Under the pieces are notes generated by a model. The model worked only from the letters and a program-made list of their open reading frames with translations. It had not been told where the DNA came from and made no database searches. Made by a program: the position numbers and the translations under genes. A stretch of DNA of 64,000 nucleotides from CAZWCE01 sp964632505 (lineage in GTDB: Bacteria; Planctomycetota; Planctomycetia; Pirellulales; Thermoguttaceae): assembly GCA_964632505.1 (NCBI GenBank), contig CAZWCE010000014.1, forward strand, positions 1-64,000, written 5' to 3'. Positions 17,629-25,461 of this stretch are shown piece after piece; position 1 is the first letter of the stretch, and the number at the start of each line of letters is the position of its first letter.

Positions 17629-18222
17629 ATGTCCTCCACCTCGTTTATTCAAAGCAATGAGATGATGAGTATGGCGGATACGTTCTTGGCCGTCGTCGAT
17701 GTCCAAGAGCGTCTTCTGCCCGCGATTGCCGGGCGCAATCGATTGGTTTGGAACATCGGCCGACTCGTTCGGGGAGCCCGTCTCCTGGAGGTGCGGGGCT
17801 GCATCACGGAACAATACCCGAAGGGGCTCGGCCCGACAGACACCCTCGTGAAGGAGTGTGGCGAAGAAGCGTTCGAGGTGATCGAGAAACAAGCATTCAG
17901 TTGTTGTCTCGCCCCTCGTTTTCTCGATCGATTGCAGGAATCCGGTTGCCGGAAGGTGCTCCTCTGCGGCATTGAAAGTCATGTTTGCGTACAGCAGACG
18001 GCGCTCGATTTGATCTCGGAAGGGTACCAAGTCTACATCGCCGCCGACGGGGTAGGGTCGCGAAATCCCGACGACCTCCGCTGGGCCCTCTCTCGAATGG
18101 AGGCATCGGGCGCGACGATCGTCACGACCGAAGCAGTCCTCTTCGAATGGCTGCGAACCTCCGACGATCCTCGTTTCCGAGAGATCAGTAAAATGGTTCG
18201 TGAGACGCCTCCGTTCGTTTGA
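17629..18222 (+). CDS. Isochorismatase-family cysteine hydrolase
   Basis: 197 residues. The catalytic triad of the family is visible: D24 in FLAVVDVQERL, K87 before the QAF segment, and C120 in GIESHVCVQQTALDL. Length fits the family. Members hydrolyse isochorismate, nicotinamide, ureidoacrylate or related amides and enol ethers; sequence alone does not decide which. The start at 17629 has AAGG upstream and the first ~14 residues are poorly conserved, so the true start could be a few codons later. It follows the OYE-type gene by 77 nt and is probably co-transcribed. A hairpin overlaps its stop codon. Confidence 0.85.
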   Translation: MSSTSFIQSNEMMSMADTFLAVVDVQERLLPAIAGRNRLVWNIGRLVRGARLLEVRGCITEQYPKGLGPTDTLVKECGEEAFEVIEKQAFSCCLAPRFLDRLQESGCRKVLLCGIESHVCVQQTALDLISEGYQVYIAADGVGSRNPDDLRWALSRMEASGATIVTTEAVLFEWLRTSDDPRFREISKMVRETPPFV

Positions 18223-18229
18223 GGCGTCT
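18203..18229. terminator. Hairpin overlapping the stop codon between convergent genes
   Basis: AGACGCCTC (18203-18211) and GAGGCGTCT (18221-18229) form a perfect 9-bp stem with a 9-nt loop. It lies between the ends of the isochorismatase gene (plus) and ispG (minus). Neither side has a real T run, so termination would be weak or protein-assisted; 3'-end protection is another option. Confidence 0.4.
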
Positions 18230-18251
18230 TGCTATGCCGATTTCGACTTCC

Positions 18252-19442
18252 TCATTTCTCTGAGCCGCTTTTCCGGATCGCAACGAGTCGATCGAGTTCC
18301 TCGACGAGACGTTGAATCACTTCTTCGTAGGAATAGGCCCCCAGCAATTCCGTTCCCCGCTTCAGGTTGACCTTCCGAGGACCACACCACAGTCCCAGGT
18401 CGGCATCGTCGGTTTCTCCCGGTCCATTCACCCGGCATCCCATCACGGCGATCGTCAAAGGGATTTTTTCGGCATGACGTGTCGCCCGACGCACCGCTTC
18501 GGCCAATTCGACGAAAGACTCGTTCTGAACACGGGAACAGCTCGGGCAACTGACGATGTTCAGTCCCGTCGATTGCCAGTCGTTCGGGCTTGCGACCTTG
18601 CCTTCGGCGACATTTTTCAGCATCGACTCCCCCGCCTCGATCTCCTCATGCTTGCGATCGTTCGGGACGGTCAGCGAGACCCGCAAAGTATCGCCGATTC
18701 CTTGAGCCAGAAGCGGTTCCAACGCTGCTCTGGTTTTTTCGACGCCCTCGGGCGGCATGCCCGCTTCGGTCACTCCCAAGTGCAAAGGGACGGCCGGTCT
18801 CGCTTGGGCGAATCGGCGATTCACTTCATAGACATAAAGGGGGTTCGAGTCCTTCAAGGAAACGCAGAAACGTAGAAATCCGATTCTTTCGAGGAAATCG
18901 GAATGCGCCATCGCAATTTGAAGCATCGGGGTGATCGTTTGCTCCATAGCGGGGTCGTCGGAATCCGATTCACGAGAAGACCGCATGTGGTTTTCACGTT
19001 CTCCCAAATCGGGGGGGAGGGAGCCCGCGTTGACGCCGATACGGAGGGCACAGTCGTGGCGATCGGCGATTTCGGCGATCCAAGCCACTTTTTCTTGCCA
19101 GGAAATCTCCGCTTGAGCGTGGTGAAGATGCCCCGGGTTGTACCGAATCTTATCGACAAAAGGCGCCACTTGCTCGGCGAGGCGATAATTCTCCTGAAGA
19201 TCGACCGAAAGATTGGCATCGGTACTCTCACGAATGGAGCGAAGCGCTTCGGCGTCTCTGGCGTGATCGACCGCCACCCGAATAATCTTCGCTCCCGCCT
19301 CCTGGAGTTTGGTGGCCATTTTGGCCGTCGCCGCAGCGTCTCGCGTTTTCGTGGCGCACATGCTCTGGAGGAGAACCGGTTCATCTGCACCGAAATGAAC
19401 ATTTCCGACTCGTATGCGTCGCGTTATTCGAGGGAGGCTCAA
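18252..19442 (-). CDS. ispG: 4-hydroxy-3-methylbut-2-en-1-yl diphosphate synthase
   Basis: 396 residues. IspG converts 2-C-methylerythritol 2,4-cyclodiphosphate to HMBPP in the non-mevalonate isoprenoid pathway, in the cytoplasm. The 4Fe-4S ligands are present as CPSC (C299, C302), C336 and E343 in MGCRVNGPGE, and the N-terminal TIM-barrel motifs (QSM, RVAV, NPGH, GVNAGSL) are intact. A short insert (about residues 154-168, Ser/Asp-rich) follows GSLPPDLGE and is absent from the E. coli-type enzyme, making the protein slightly longer than usual. The gene is divergent from the porin gene, sharing a 244-nt promoter region. Confidence 0.95.
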   Translation of the reverse strand: MSLPRITRRIRVGNVHFGADEPVLLQSMCATKTRDAAATAKMATKLQEAGAKIIRVAVDHARDAEALRSIRESTDANLSVDLQENYRLAEQVAPFVDKIRYNPGHLHHAQAEISWQEKVAWIAEIADRHDCALRIGVNAGSLPPDLGERENHMRSSRESDSDDPAMEQTITPMLQIAMAHSDFLERIGFLRFCVSLKDSNPLYVYEVNRRFAQARPAVPLHLGVTEAGMPPEGVEKTRAALEPLLAQGIGDTLRVSLTVPNDRKHEEIEAGESMLKNVAEGKVASPNDWQSTGLNIVSCPSCSRVQNESFVELAEAVRRATRHAEKIPLTIAVMGCRVNGPGETDDADLGLWCGPRKVNLKRGTELLGAYSYEEVIQRLVEELDRLVAIRKSGSEK

Positions 19443-19686
19443 TCTAAATCCTTTGAAATCTGGATGTTATGGAGAAGAAACAGAATACGACTTTTCACGG
19501 TTGTTGATGAAAAAAGTCGAAAAAAAAGTGTGGCCTTGCGGCACTGTTCGCCGAAAATGCTATTATATTTGTTAAAACCCAAGAAGTCGACGCAATTCAA
19601 CTCCCCCTTCAGATTCGATGGAAACGATCTCACATGATTTCTGCTACGCGGGGGTACCGGAAAACTTGCAAGACAAGGGATCGTCG
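19443..19686. promoter_or_regulatory. Divergent promoter region of ispG and the porin gene
   Basis: Plus strand: TGCTATTAT (19558-19566) is an extended -10 with TTGCGG 19 nt upstream, reading toward the porin start at 19687. The same AT-rich patch reads TATAAT on the minus strand (19562-19567 complement), reading toward ispG, but without a recognisable -35. One DNA-melting site could thus serve both directions. Confidence 0.4.
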
Positions 19687-21276
19687 ATGAAGAGCTTATC
19701 GTACAGATGCCCGGAAAGGCACCTTCTTCATTTTCTTGCCTGTCTTGCCTTCCCTTTATTATGCATCGACAACGCTTTGGGACAAGCAGTAGCAGATCAA
19801 TCGACTCTTTTTGCAAGTCAGTGGGAACACCCCGGCTCCCCCACCTCCGATTTCTTGCCGCACTTTCAAACCCCATACAATGAGGGGGGGGCGCCGTATC
19901 AGCACAATCATGGGCAAAAACAGCCGTTTCGCTTCGCCGAACCTCCCCCGGCGACCAACAAAAAGCCCGTTCCGCGATGGAATGATGCTCGTACTGCGTT
20001 CTCTTCTGAAATCTTATCCGAAACTTCTCCGACTTCCCGGCTTACTGCGACCCGTGTCGAACGACCAAACGAATCTTCCCTTCTTCCGCCGAGATCCGAA
20101 TCATCCCAAACGGAGGCCTCTCTCTATCCTCGACTCTCCTTGCAACACGATAGCGGCTCTCAATGGCCTGAGCAAGCAGTGGGGAGCCGCCGGGAGCCCT
20201 CCCTTCGGCCCCATGGGGCATGGAGCGACATCGAACTCGACTATCATTTCCTCGCACGGGGGTATTACCAAAACGACCAGCGCATCGAATGGAGTGGCGT
20301 GGAGTCGTTTTTCGGGGTGGAAGGCATCCTCGACGGGACGATCCGTCTCCCCCGGGGCGAATGGGATCCCCAATGCTATGGCGAATTCTATTTGAACCAA
20401 CCGTTCAACGAAAATATTTACATCGACATTCACGAAGGCGAGGGGGAGGAACGACCGTCGTACTTGGCGAATTATCGTGTCGACACCCTGGAAATCTCCC
20501 AATTGTATCTCTCTTTCGATGTGGCGGACTGCGAAATCAAACTCGGGAAATTCCGGACCCCTTTCGGCAGATATGCCTTTCCTTTGATGACCAACGCGAG
20601 ACTCTTCGCTCCATTCATTCGCACCGAAGCGATCCTCTGGCGGGAGACCGGCCTCTCGTTCAAGTACCATCCCGAATACTGGGTCGCCGAGGTGTCGCTT
20701 GTCAATGGGTGCGAGGACCGAGACACCAATTCCACCAAGGGGCTGGTGGCTCGGGTGGGCATGGAGCTAGAGTCGTTCGCCTGTGGGGGGAGCATCAAAC
20801 TGCAGGATGGCATCGGCTCCGAAGAACAAAAAATGTATAACGAGCACGTCGGGATGGATGTCCTTCTGCGACGCGGTGGTTGGACTTTTTCCAGCGAAAT
20901 CATTTATGATCAGTACGGCTTTCGTCGCCCCAAATTCGATCCGAACGACATCTTCTGGGAAAGAGGTATCTATTATCGCGAACTGAACAAGGGCTTCAAG
21001 AAGCCGATTTCCGGAGTGGGATACTATTTCGACACGACGTATCGGCGTCGACCTTGGCTGATCAATTTGAATTACGGGGAATACTATCCTGAGCAGCTCG
21101 GGGTCGAGGCTCACGACGTGGTGAATCGACGCGGGATCGTCAAAATCGGCTGGGATTGCCAAGAATATATCCAGCTCTACAGTGCGGTGATCGTCGAAAC
21201 CGCCGGCTACGAAGCTCAATGCGAAAGAGATCGAAGAGGGTGGTGCTGTCTCGGTGGTATCAAGATGAGTTTGTGA
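19687..21276 (+). CDS. Outer-membrane porin, OprO/OprP (phosphate-selective) type
   Basis: 529 residues with a signal peptide (~1-37, ending near DNALGQA). The next ~140 residues are Pro/Ser-rich and probably disordered. From residue ~175 the sequence alternates as in a beta-barrel (IELDYHFLARGYYQNDQ, ISQLYLSFDVADCEIKLGKFRTPFGRY) and the KLGKFRTPFG motif is characteristic of phosphate-selective porin O/P-type proteins in planctomycetes. The chain ends in a hydrophobic residue (SL-COOH), roughly as for outer-membrane proteins. Start 19687 was chosen over 19618 because it begins the signal peptide. Substrate is not evident; the family name does not prove phosphate transport. Confidence 0.8.
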   Translation: MKSLSYRCPERHLLHFLACLAFPLLCIDNALGQAVADQSTLFASQWEHPGSPTSDFLPHFQTPYNEGGAPYQHNHGQKQPFRFAEPPPATNKKPVPRWNDARTAFSSEILSETSPTSRLTATRVERPNESSLLPPRSESSQTEASLYPRLSLQHDSGSQWPEQAVGSRREPSLRPHGAWSDIELDYHFLARGYYQNDQRIEWSGVESFFGVEGILDGTIRLPRGEWDPQCYGEFYLNQPFNENIYIDIHEGEGEERPSYLANYRVDTLEISQLYLSFDVADCEIKLGKFRTPFGRYAFPLMTNARLFAPFIRTEAILWRETGLSFKYHPEYWVAEVSLVNGCEDRDTNSTKGLVARVGMELESFACGGSIKLQDGIGSEEQKMYNEHVGMDVLLRRGGWTFSSEIIYDQYGFRRPKFDPNDIFWERGIYYRELNKGFKKPISGVGYYFDTTYRRRPWLINLNYGEYYPEQLGVEAHDVVNRRGIVKIGWDCQEYIQLYSAVIVETAGYEAQCERDRRGWCCLGGIKMSL

Positions 21277-21303
21277 TCAAGGGGCTTGGTTCTTCCGGCG
21301 CGA

Positions 21304-22998
21304 TCATTCGTTCTCGGACGTCTCTCCCTCTTGTGGTTCTTGTTCTGGCTCGTCAAGCTCGCTCTCCGGGGAAACCAATTCCTTTTCCGTTTGGCGAAAT
21401 GGATCGGCCGGAAGCGGCTCGAGAAACCGAATGACCAGTTTTCGTGTATTTTCGAACAGACGGTCGATACGATATCGGATCATCGGATCCTCGGATCGAA
21501 AACGATTCTTCAGTTGGTCGATTTCCAGCAGGTAACGATCGCGGTCCTTCAATCGGCGTAGCTCCCGCTTCACCTCTTCCAACTCCGCGACTTCGCCCGT
21601 ACCTATCAGGCGACGCCCCCGGGCCAGAAGGATTTCCCGAAAGGCCATCTGGTCGATGAGTTCTTCCTGAAGCCCCAGCAATGCCCCTTTGGCCTGCAAC
21701 AGAGCATTGTCCTTCATAATAGGGGCATCCAGCGGGCCGATCATTTCGGAGGAGGTTCGCCCCACGGCAGCCGGAGAGGCTTTTGGCGAAATGACATCGG
21801 CCTCATTTCGCGTTTCCTCCGCTTCTTGGACGGAGAAGATGGGATCCGGCAAGTCGAGTCCCGAAATCACAGGCAGTCGGGCCAACAACTGATCGGCGTG
21901 TTTGATGAGCAAAATTCGGAGGGGGTGTTTCGGTGAAGCCTCAAGCACGATCTCACCATGAACGTCGGTGGTTCCTAATAATTCGAGTGTTTGCCGATCG
22001 CGGAACTTCTCGTAGACATGATAATCGGGGAGATGTTCCTCGGGATCCGTTCGGGAAACGAGACGCAATCGGGTCGGCTTGGCCGGCAAATCGAGTGCGA
22101 TGGCCAACTGTTCGAAGCGGCCGCGACGCCGGGAACTGAGCGGGGTCCGCATGCCCGTTTCCATACGACAAACCAACTCGCTTTCCAGTTTCTGCTCGAC
22201 CACCAGCGCGGTCCAAGGCACCACCGCAATCCGGCGGGGATTGCCGCCACGATCATCGTATCGGACCACCGGTACGAAGAGTTTGCCGGGATCCACCGTT
22301 GCGAGGGCCGAATTTTCCATCGCCAAGGCGGCCGCACGGAGGCGGAGCCGCACCTCTGAATCCTCGACCTTTTCCACCTTCGCCAGCGGCGCAAAGGCCC
22401 GACACAGCCCTCGAAAAACCGTATCGACCAACTTCGTCGGGACCGCTGCCTTTTGGGAAACGACTCGATTGAAAATATGTGTTCGCATGTCCACTTCACA
22501 AACATGCACCACCAATTGGGTTTCCTCCTCGTCGACGCATATCAGCATGACCTTATCCAAATCTTCACCCGTTTCCGGGAAATCCTGCATCGTGATCGAG
22601 TCGAAACCTTCGAGCATCTTCCGGCGGAGAGGTGTCGTGGCAGGAGAGATGGAGAATACCCATTGCGCCCCGACCCAGCTATCAACCTGTCGGGCAATTT
22701 GATGAGAGAGGTCGGCCGGGTCCGTTGACAACGTGAGGGAGGGCGATATCGCAAGATAGGCCTGAACACGATAAGGCGTCCACTCCCAGACTTGCTGTGC
22801 TTGGGACGAACCGCTGATTGAGAAAAAAAACACCAGAAAGAGGACGAGCCAACTCTCGATGCGAAGAGGGGTTCGGCGAAGTGGTTTATCGTACACCATA
22901 AAAGAGACCATGGTGGCCATGTCGCTCGTTTTCGTCGTCAGGCATAACCAGCGAGCGATGCGGGGAATCGGTTGTTGGGTCACCACGGGTCGAGACAT
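21304..22998 (-). CDS. Secreted protein of unknown function, last gene of the ExbB/ExbD locus
   Basis: 564 residues from 22998; a shorter start at 22899 (MVYDKPLRR) would place the hydrophobic signal segment (WLVLFLVFFFSIS) closer to the N-terminus and is equally possible. The mature part begins QQVWEWTPYRVQAYLAI and is a mixed alpha/beta domain of ~300 residues, followed by a helical charged segment (~420-530) and an acidic tail. I do not recognise a family. The stop of the solute-binding-protein gene lies 26 nt upstream, so both are likely co-transcribed. It is the last gene of an eight-gene run ending at the convergent porin gene; location should be periplasmic. Confidence 0.7.
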   Translation of the reverse strand: MSRPVVTQQPIPRIARWLCLTTKTSDMATMVSFMVYDKPLRRTPLRIESWLVLFLVFFFSISGSSQAQQVWEWTPYRVQAYLAISPSLTLSTDPADLSHQIARQVDSWVGAQWVFSISPATTPLRRKMLEGFDSITMQDFPETGEDLDKVMLICVDEEETQLVVHVCEVDMRTHIFNRVVSQKAAVPTKLVDTVFRGLCRAFAPLAKVEKVEDSEVRLRLRAAALAMENSALATVDPGKLFVPVVRYDDRGGNPRRIAVVPWTALVVEQKLESELVCRMETGMRTPLSSRRRGRFEQLAIALDLPAKPTRLRLVSRTDPEEHLPDYHVYEKFRDRQTLELLGTTDVHGEIVLEASPKHPLRILLIKHADQLLARLPVISGLDLPDPIFSVQEAEETRNEADVISPKASPAAVGRTSSEMIGPLDAPIMKDNALLQAKGALLGLQEELIDQMAFREILLARGRRLIGTGEVAELEEVKRELRRLKDRDRYLLEIDQLKNRFRSEDPMIRYRIDRLFENTRKLVIRFLEPLPADPFRQTEKELVSPESELDEPEQEPQEGETSENE

Positions 22999-23024
22999 GT
23001 CAATTCACTCGAATGAGAATGGGA

Positions 23025-25457
23025 TCAGTTCTGGTGCGGCCAGTGAAAGGGAACTTTCCACTGTTCAATATCCTGGTACAAGGTCACCGTGGAGGGGGCA
23101 ATCCCTCCGATTCCCTTTCGGTAGGCGTAATGATCGGTCAATTGCCAAAGTGGGAGGACGGTGGTTTCATCGAACGCGATTTGATGAATATCACGGAGGC
23201 ACTGACTCACTTCCCGCCAATCACTCGCTTCCTTGAGCTTTCTCAAGGCCAGAAGCATATGGGGGGTGGCGTGGCCGGTCAGACCGGGCGGGGAAAAGAT
23301 GCGTGCTGCGTCGACCATCGGTTCCCTCATCCGGCATTCCACGTACCAAAAGTCGATGGTGTCGGAGCGGCCGATCGGATCGGACGATGAATAGGGAAGC
23401 AGCTTGACCGTCAAACCGAGCGCTTCCCACTGACGCTTGATCATGTTACAGGCGATCGCCGCACCATCGTGCGGGGGATGGGCCAACAGAACCGCGTCGT
23501 TCTGCTTCGCTTCCTGGGGCGCTTCGTCTTGACCGTCGGCGGATTCTTCCTCTTGTTGAGCAACGGCGATGAGTCCCAGCTCCGCCAGCGCCATCGCCAG
23601 CTTCGGGCGATACGATCGCGGGTCGATCGTCGTATTATAGGCGTAGCCGAGCGCGTCCCCCATCGACTCTCCCATGGGAAAGGGCGCACTGAGGACGCCC
23701 CCTCGCGAGCGATCGACGTCGTCGGTTCGGAGCAATCGAGAGAGTATCCATTCACGCCGGAGCCCGTAGAGCAAGGCACGACGGAACGTACGGTTCGCCG
23801 GGGCCGGTTTTCGATAATTCGGGACCAAAAAATGAATCGACGGTAGGGTGTACTTCCCTAATCGCAAATCGTTCCGATCGTTCCACGAGTCCACTTGCCA
23901 AGGGGCGAGACGATCGAGAACTTCGATTTCCCCCCGCTTCAAGGCATTCAGTGCCGCGTCGGATCGGTCAAAACGGCGCTCGATCAATTCCCGGGGACCA
24001 TCCTCACCCCCAAGAAAATAGGAAGAGTTCTCCCGAAAAAATCTCGAAGCGTTTCTCGCTTCGGGAAACAGAAAGGGCCCGTTCGGCGCAAAGATCGGAT
24101 AAGGGCGAGCCGGAGCATCTTCGGGGAGTTTGAAGGCTCCCCGTTTCCCAACGGGCGCGACCAAGAGCGACTTGGGACGAACATGTCGGGCGCGAAATTG
24201 TAGATGGACGTCCAGCACCCGTTCCACTTGTAGGGAGACGAGCGATTCACGCCACGGAACACCAACCTCTCGAGGAGGGAGATCGGCATAAGCATACAAG
24301 CAATCCGCGACATCGAGCCCCGTCAAACGCTCCAAGGAATCGGGCGAGGCGGGAAGGTTCTCGTGAAGTCGAAAACTGAGAAATCGTCCTTGCTGTTCTT
24401 CGGCCGAAGTCCCCAGAGGGCAGTGATATTCTCCGCCCTCTACCCCCGGACGCACATATTCGGTCAGGGTCCGATAGACCAATCGCGAAGTGCGTCGATG
24501 CGCCCAGTGACCGAATGCAAGTGGATCGGGATAATCGGGTGCCGGCAAAGTCACTCCGATCACGACGCGGGGATAAGCCAGATGGATCTTCTCGAAAAGG
24601 GACCGCAATCCGGGAAGCGTCGGCCAGAGGCGCATGGCCATGCGGACCGCCTCGTGGGCCTGGGAGTAGGAAGCATCTTCGAAAGCCGCTTCCGCTTTCT
24701 GTTTCCAATTCTCCGCCTGTTCCCGGAATCGATCGTTCCAGGTCTTCAAGACCGGATGTGCCGGAAAAGCACTCTTGAGGAATTGGAGATACCCTCGCGC
24801 TTGGGAAAATCGATCTCCCTGCACGCTCTCTCGGACGAGTGCATCGATCACCTTGCCCCAGAACTCCGAGAGTTGAGGATGATCGTGATTCTCCTCATTC
24901 AATCGCACAGCCCTGGCCAAAGCGTTATCCAGTTTTTGTTGCTGGAGGAAATCTTCTCCTTCCCGAAGAAGAAAGTGTTCATAGGTTTCCTGAAGTCCCG
25001 GGAAATCCGGCTCGGCCTGGAAGAGGTATTCCAGCGAATTGTATGCTTTTTGGAATTCCTTCCGGTCGATCCATTGTCGGGCCTCCTGGAGAACGAGCTC
25101 GTGAAAGGTTTGAATGGTATCGATCGTCGACCAGGAGATCCGAAACTCTTCGGCCGGCCGATCGACGGGAAACACCGTCAAAAACCCCGATTTGGGCAAC
25201 TCTTCCGGAGGGCGTCCCTCAGGAAAATCGATCGGGAGCACCTCGTGCGTCTCGCGGTCGAAGTTCTCGTTGAGGGTGATCCGATCGAAGGGGACTTGTT
25301 CGTAAAGCGGCTCTTGGGCCATCGTCGCGTTCGACCAAGCTCCGAGCACCCCCCATACCGGCAGCCCCGCCCAAAGCAGCGACGCGGCTGCAAACACGAG
25401 CCTTTTCGGCGATCGGAGGAAGGGACGTTCCGTCCCGCCGTGCAACAATCGATTCAT
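23025..25457 (-). CDS. Family-5 solute-binding protein with N-terminal helical-repeat region
   Basis: 810 residues. A membrane-anchor or signal segment lies at ~20-45. Residues ~95-290 are helical and TPR-like (repeated AYNSLEYLFQAEPDFPGLQ-type units). Residues ~295-805 match the periplasmic peptide/nickel-binding family 5 (VVIGVTLPAPDYPDPLAFG; NRTFRRALLYGLRREWIL; DIHQIAFDETTVLPLW). No permease or ATPase of a peptide importer is nearby. Instead the gene starts 4 nt after the stop of the giant propeller gene, within the ExbB/ExbD locus. It may therefore act as a ligand-sensing part of that complex rather than an ABC importer component (inference). Confidence 0.8.
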   Translation of the reverse strand: MNRLLHGGTERPFLRSPKRLVFAAASLLWAGLPVWGVLGAWSNATMAQEPLYEQVPFDRITLNENFDRETHEVLPIDFPEGRPPEELPKSGFLTVFPVDRPAEEFRISWSTIDTIQTFHELVLQEARQWIDRKEFQKAYNSLEYLFQAEPDFPGLQETYEHFLLREGEDFLQQQKLDNALARAVRLNEENHDHPQLSEFWGKVIDALVRESVQGDRFSQARGYLQFLKSAFPAHPVLKTWNDRFREQAENWKQKAEAAFEDASYSQAHEAVRMAMRLWPTLPGLRSLFEKIHLAYPRVVIGVTLPAPDYPDPLAFGHWAHRRTSRLVYRTLTEYVRPGVEGGEYHCPLGTSAEEQQGRFLSFRLHENLPASPDSLERLTGLDVADCLYAYADLPPREVGVPWRESLVSLQVERVLDVHLQFRARHVRPKSLLVAPVGKRGAFKLPEDAPARPYPIFAPNGPFLFPEARNASRFFRENSSYFLGGEDGPRELIERRFDRSDAALNALKRGEIEVLDRLAPWQVDSWNDRNDLRLGKYTLPSIHFLVPNYRKPAPANRTFRRALLYGLRREWILSRLLRTDDVDRSRGGVLSAPFPMGESMGDALGYAYNTTIDPRSYRPKLAMALAELGLIAVAQQEEESADGQDEAPQEAKQNDAVLLAHPPHDGAAIACNMIKRQWEALGLTVKLLPYSSSDPIGRSDTIDFWYVECRMREPMVDAARIFSPPGLTGHATPHMLLALRKLKEASDWREVSQCLRDIHQIAFDETTVLPLWQLTDHYAYRKGIGGIAPSTVTLYQDIEQWKVPFHWPHQN

Positions 25458-25461
25458 GGCT

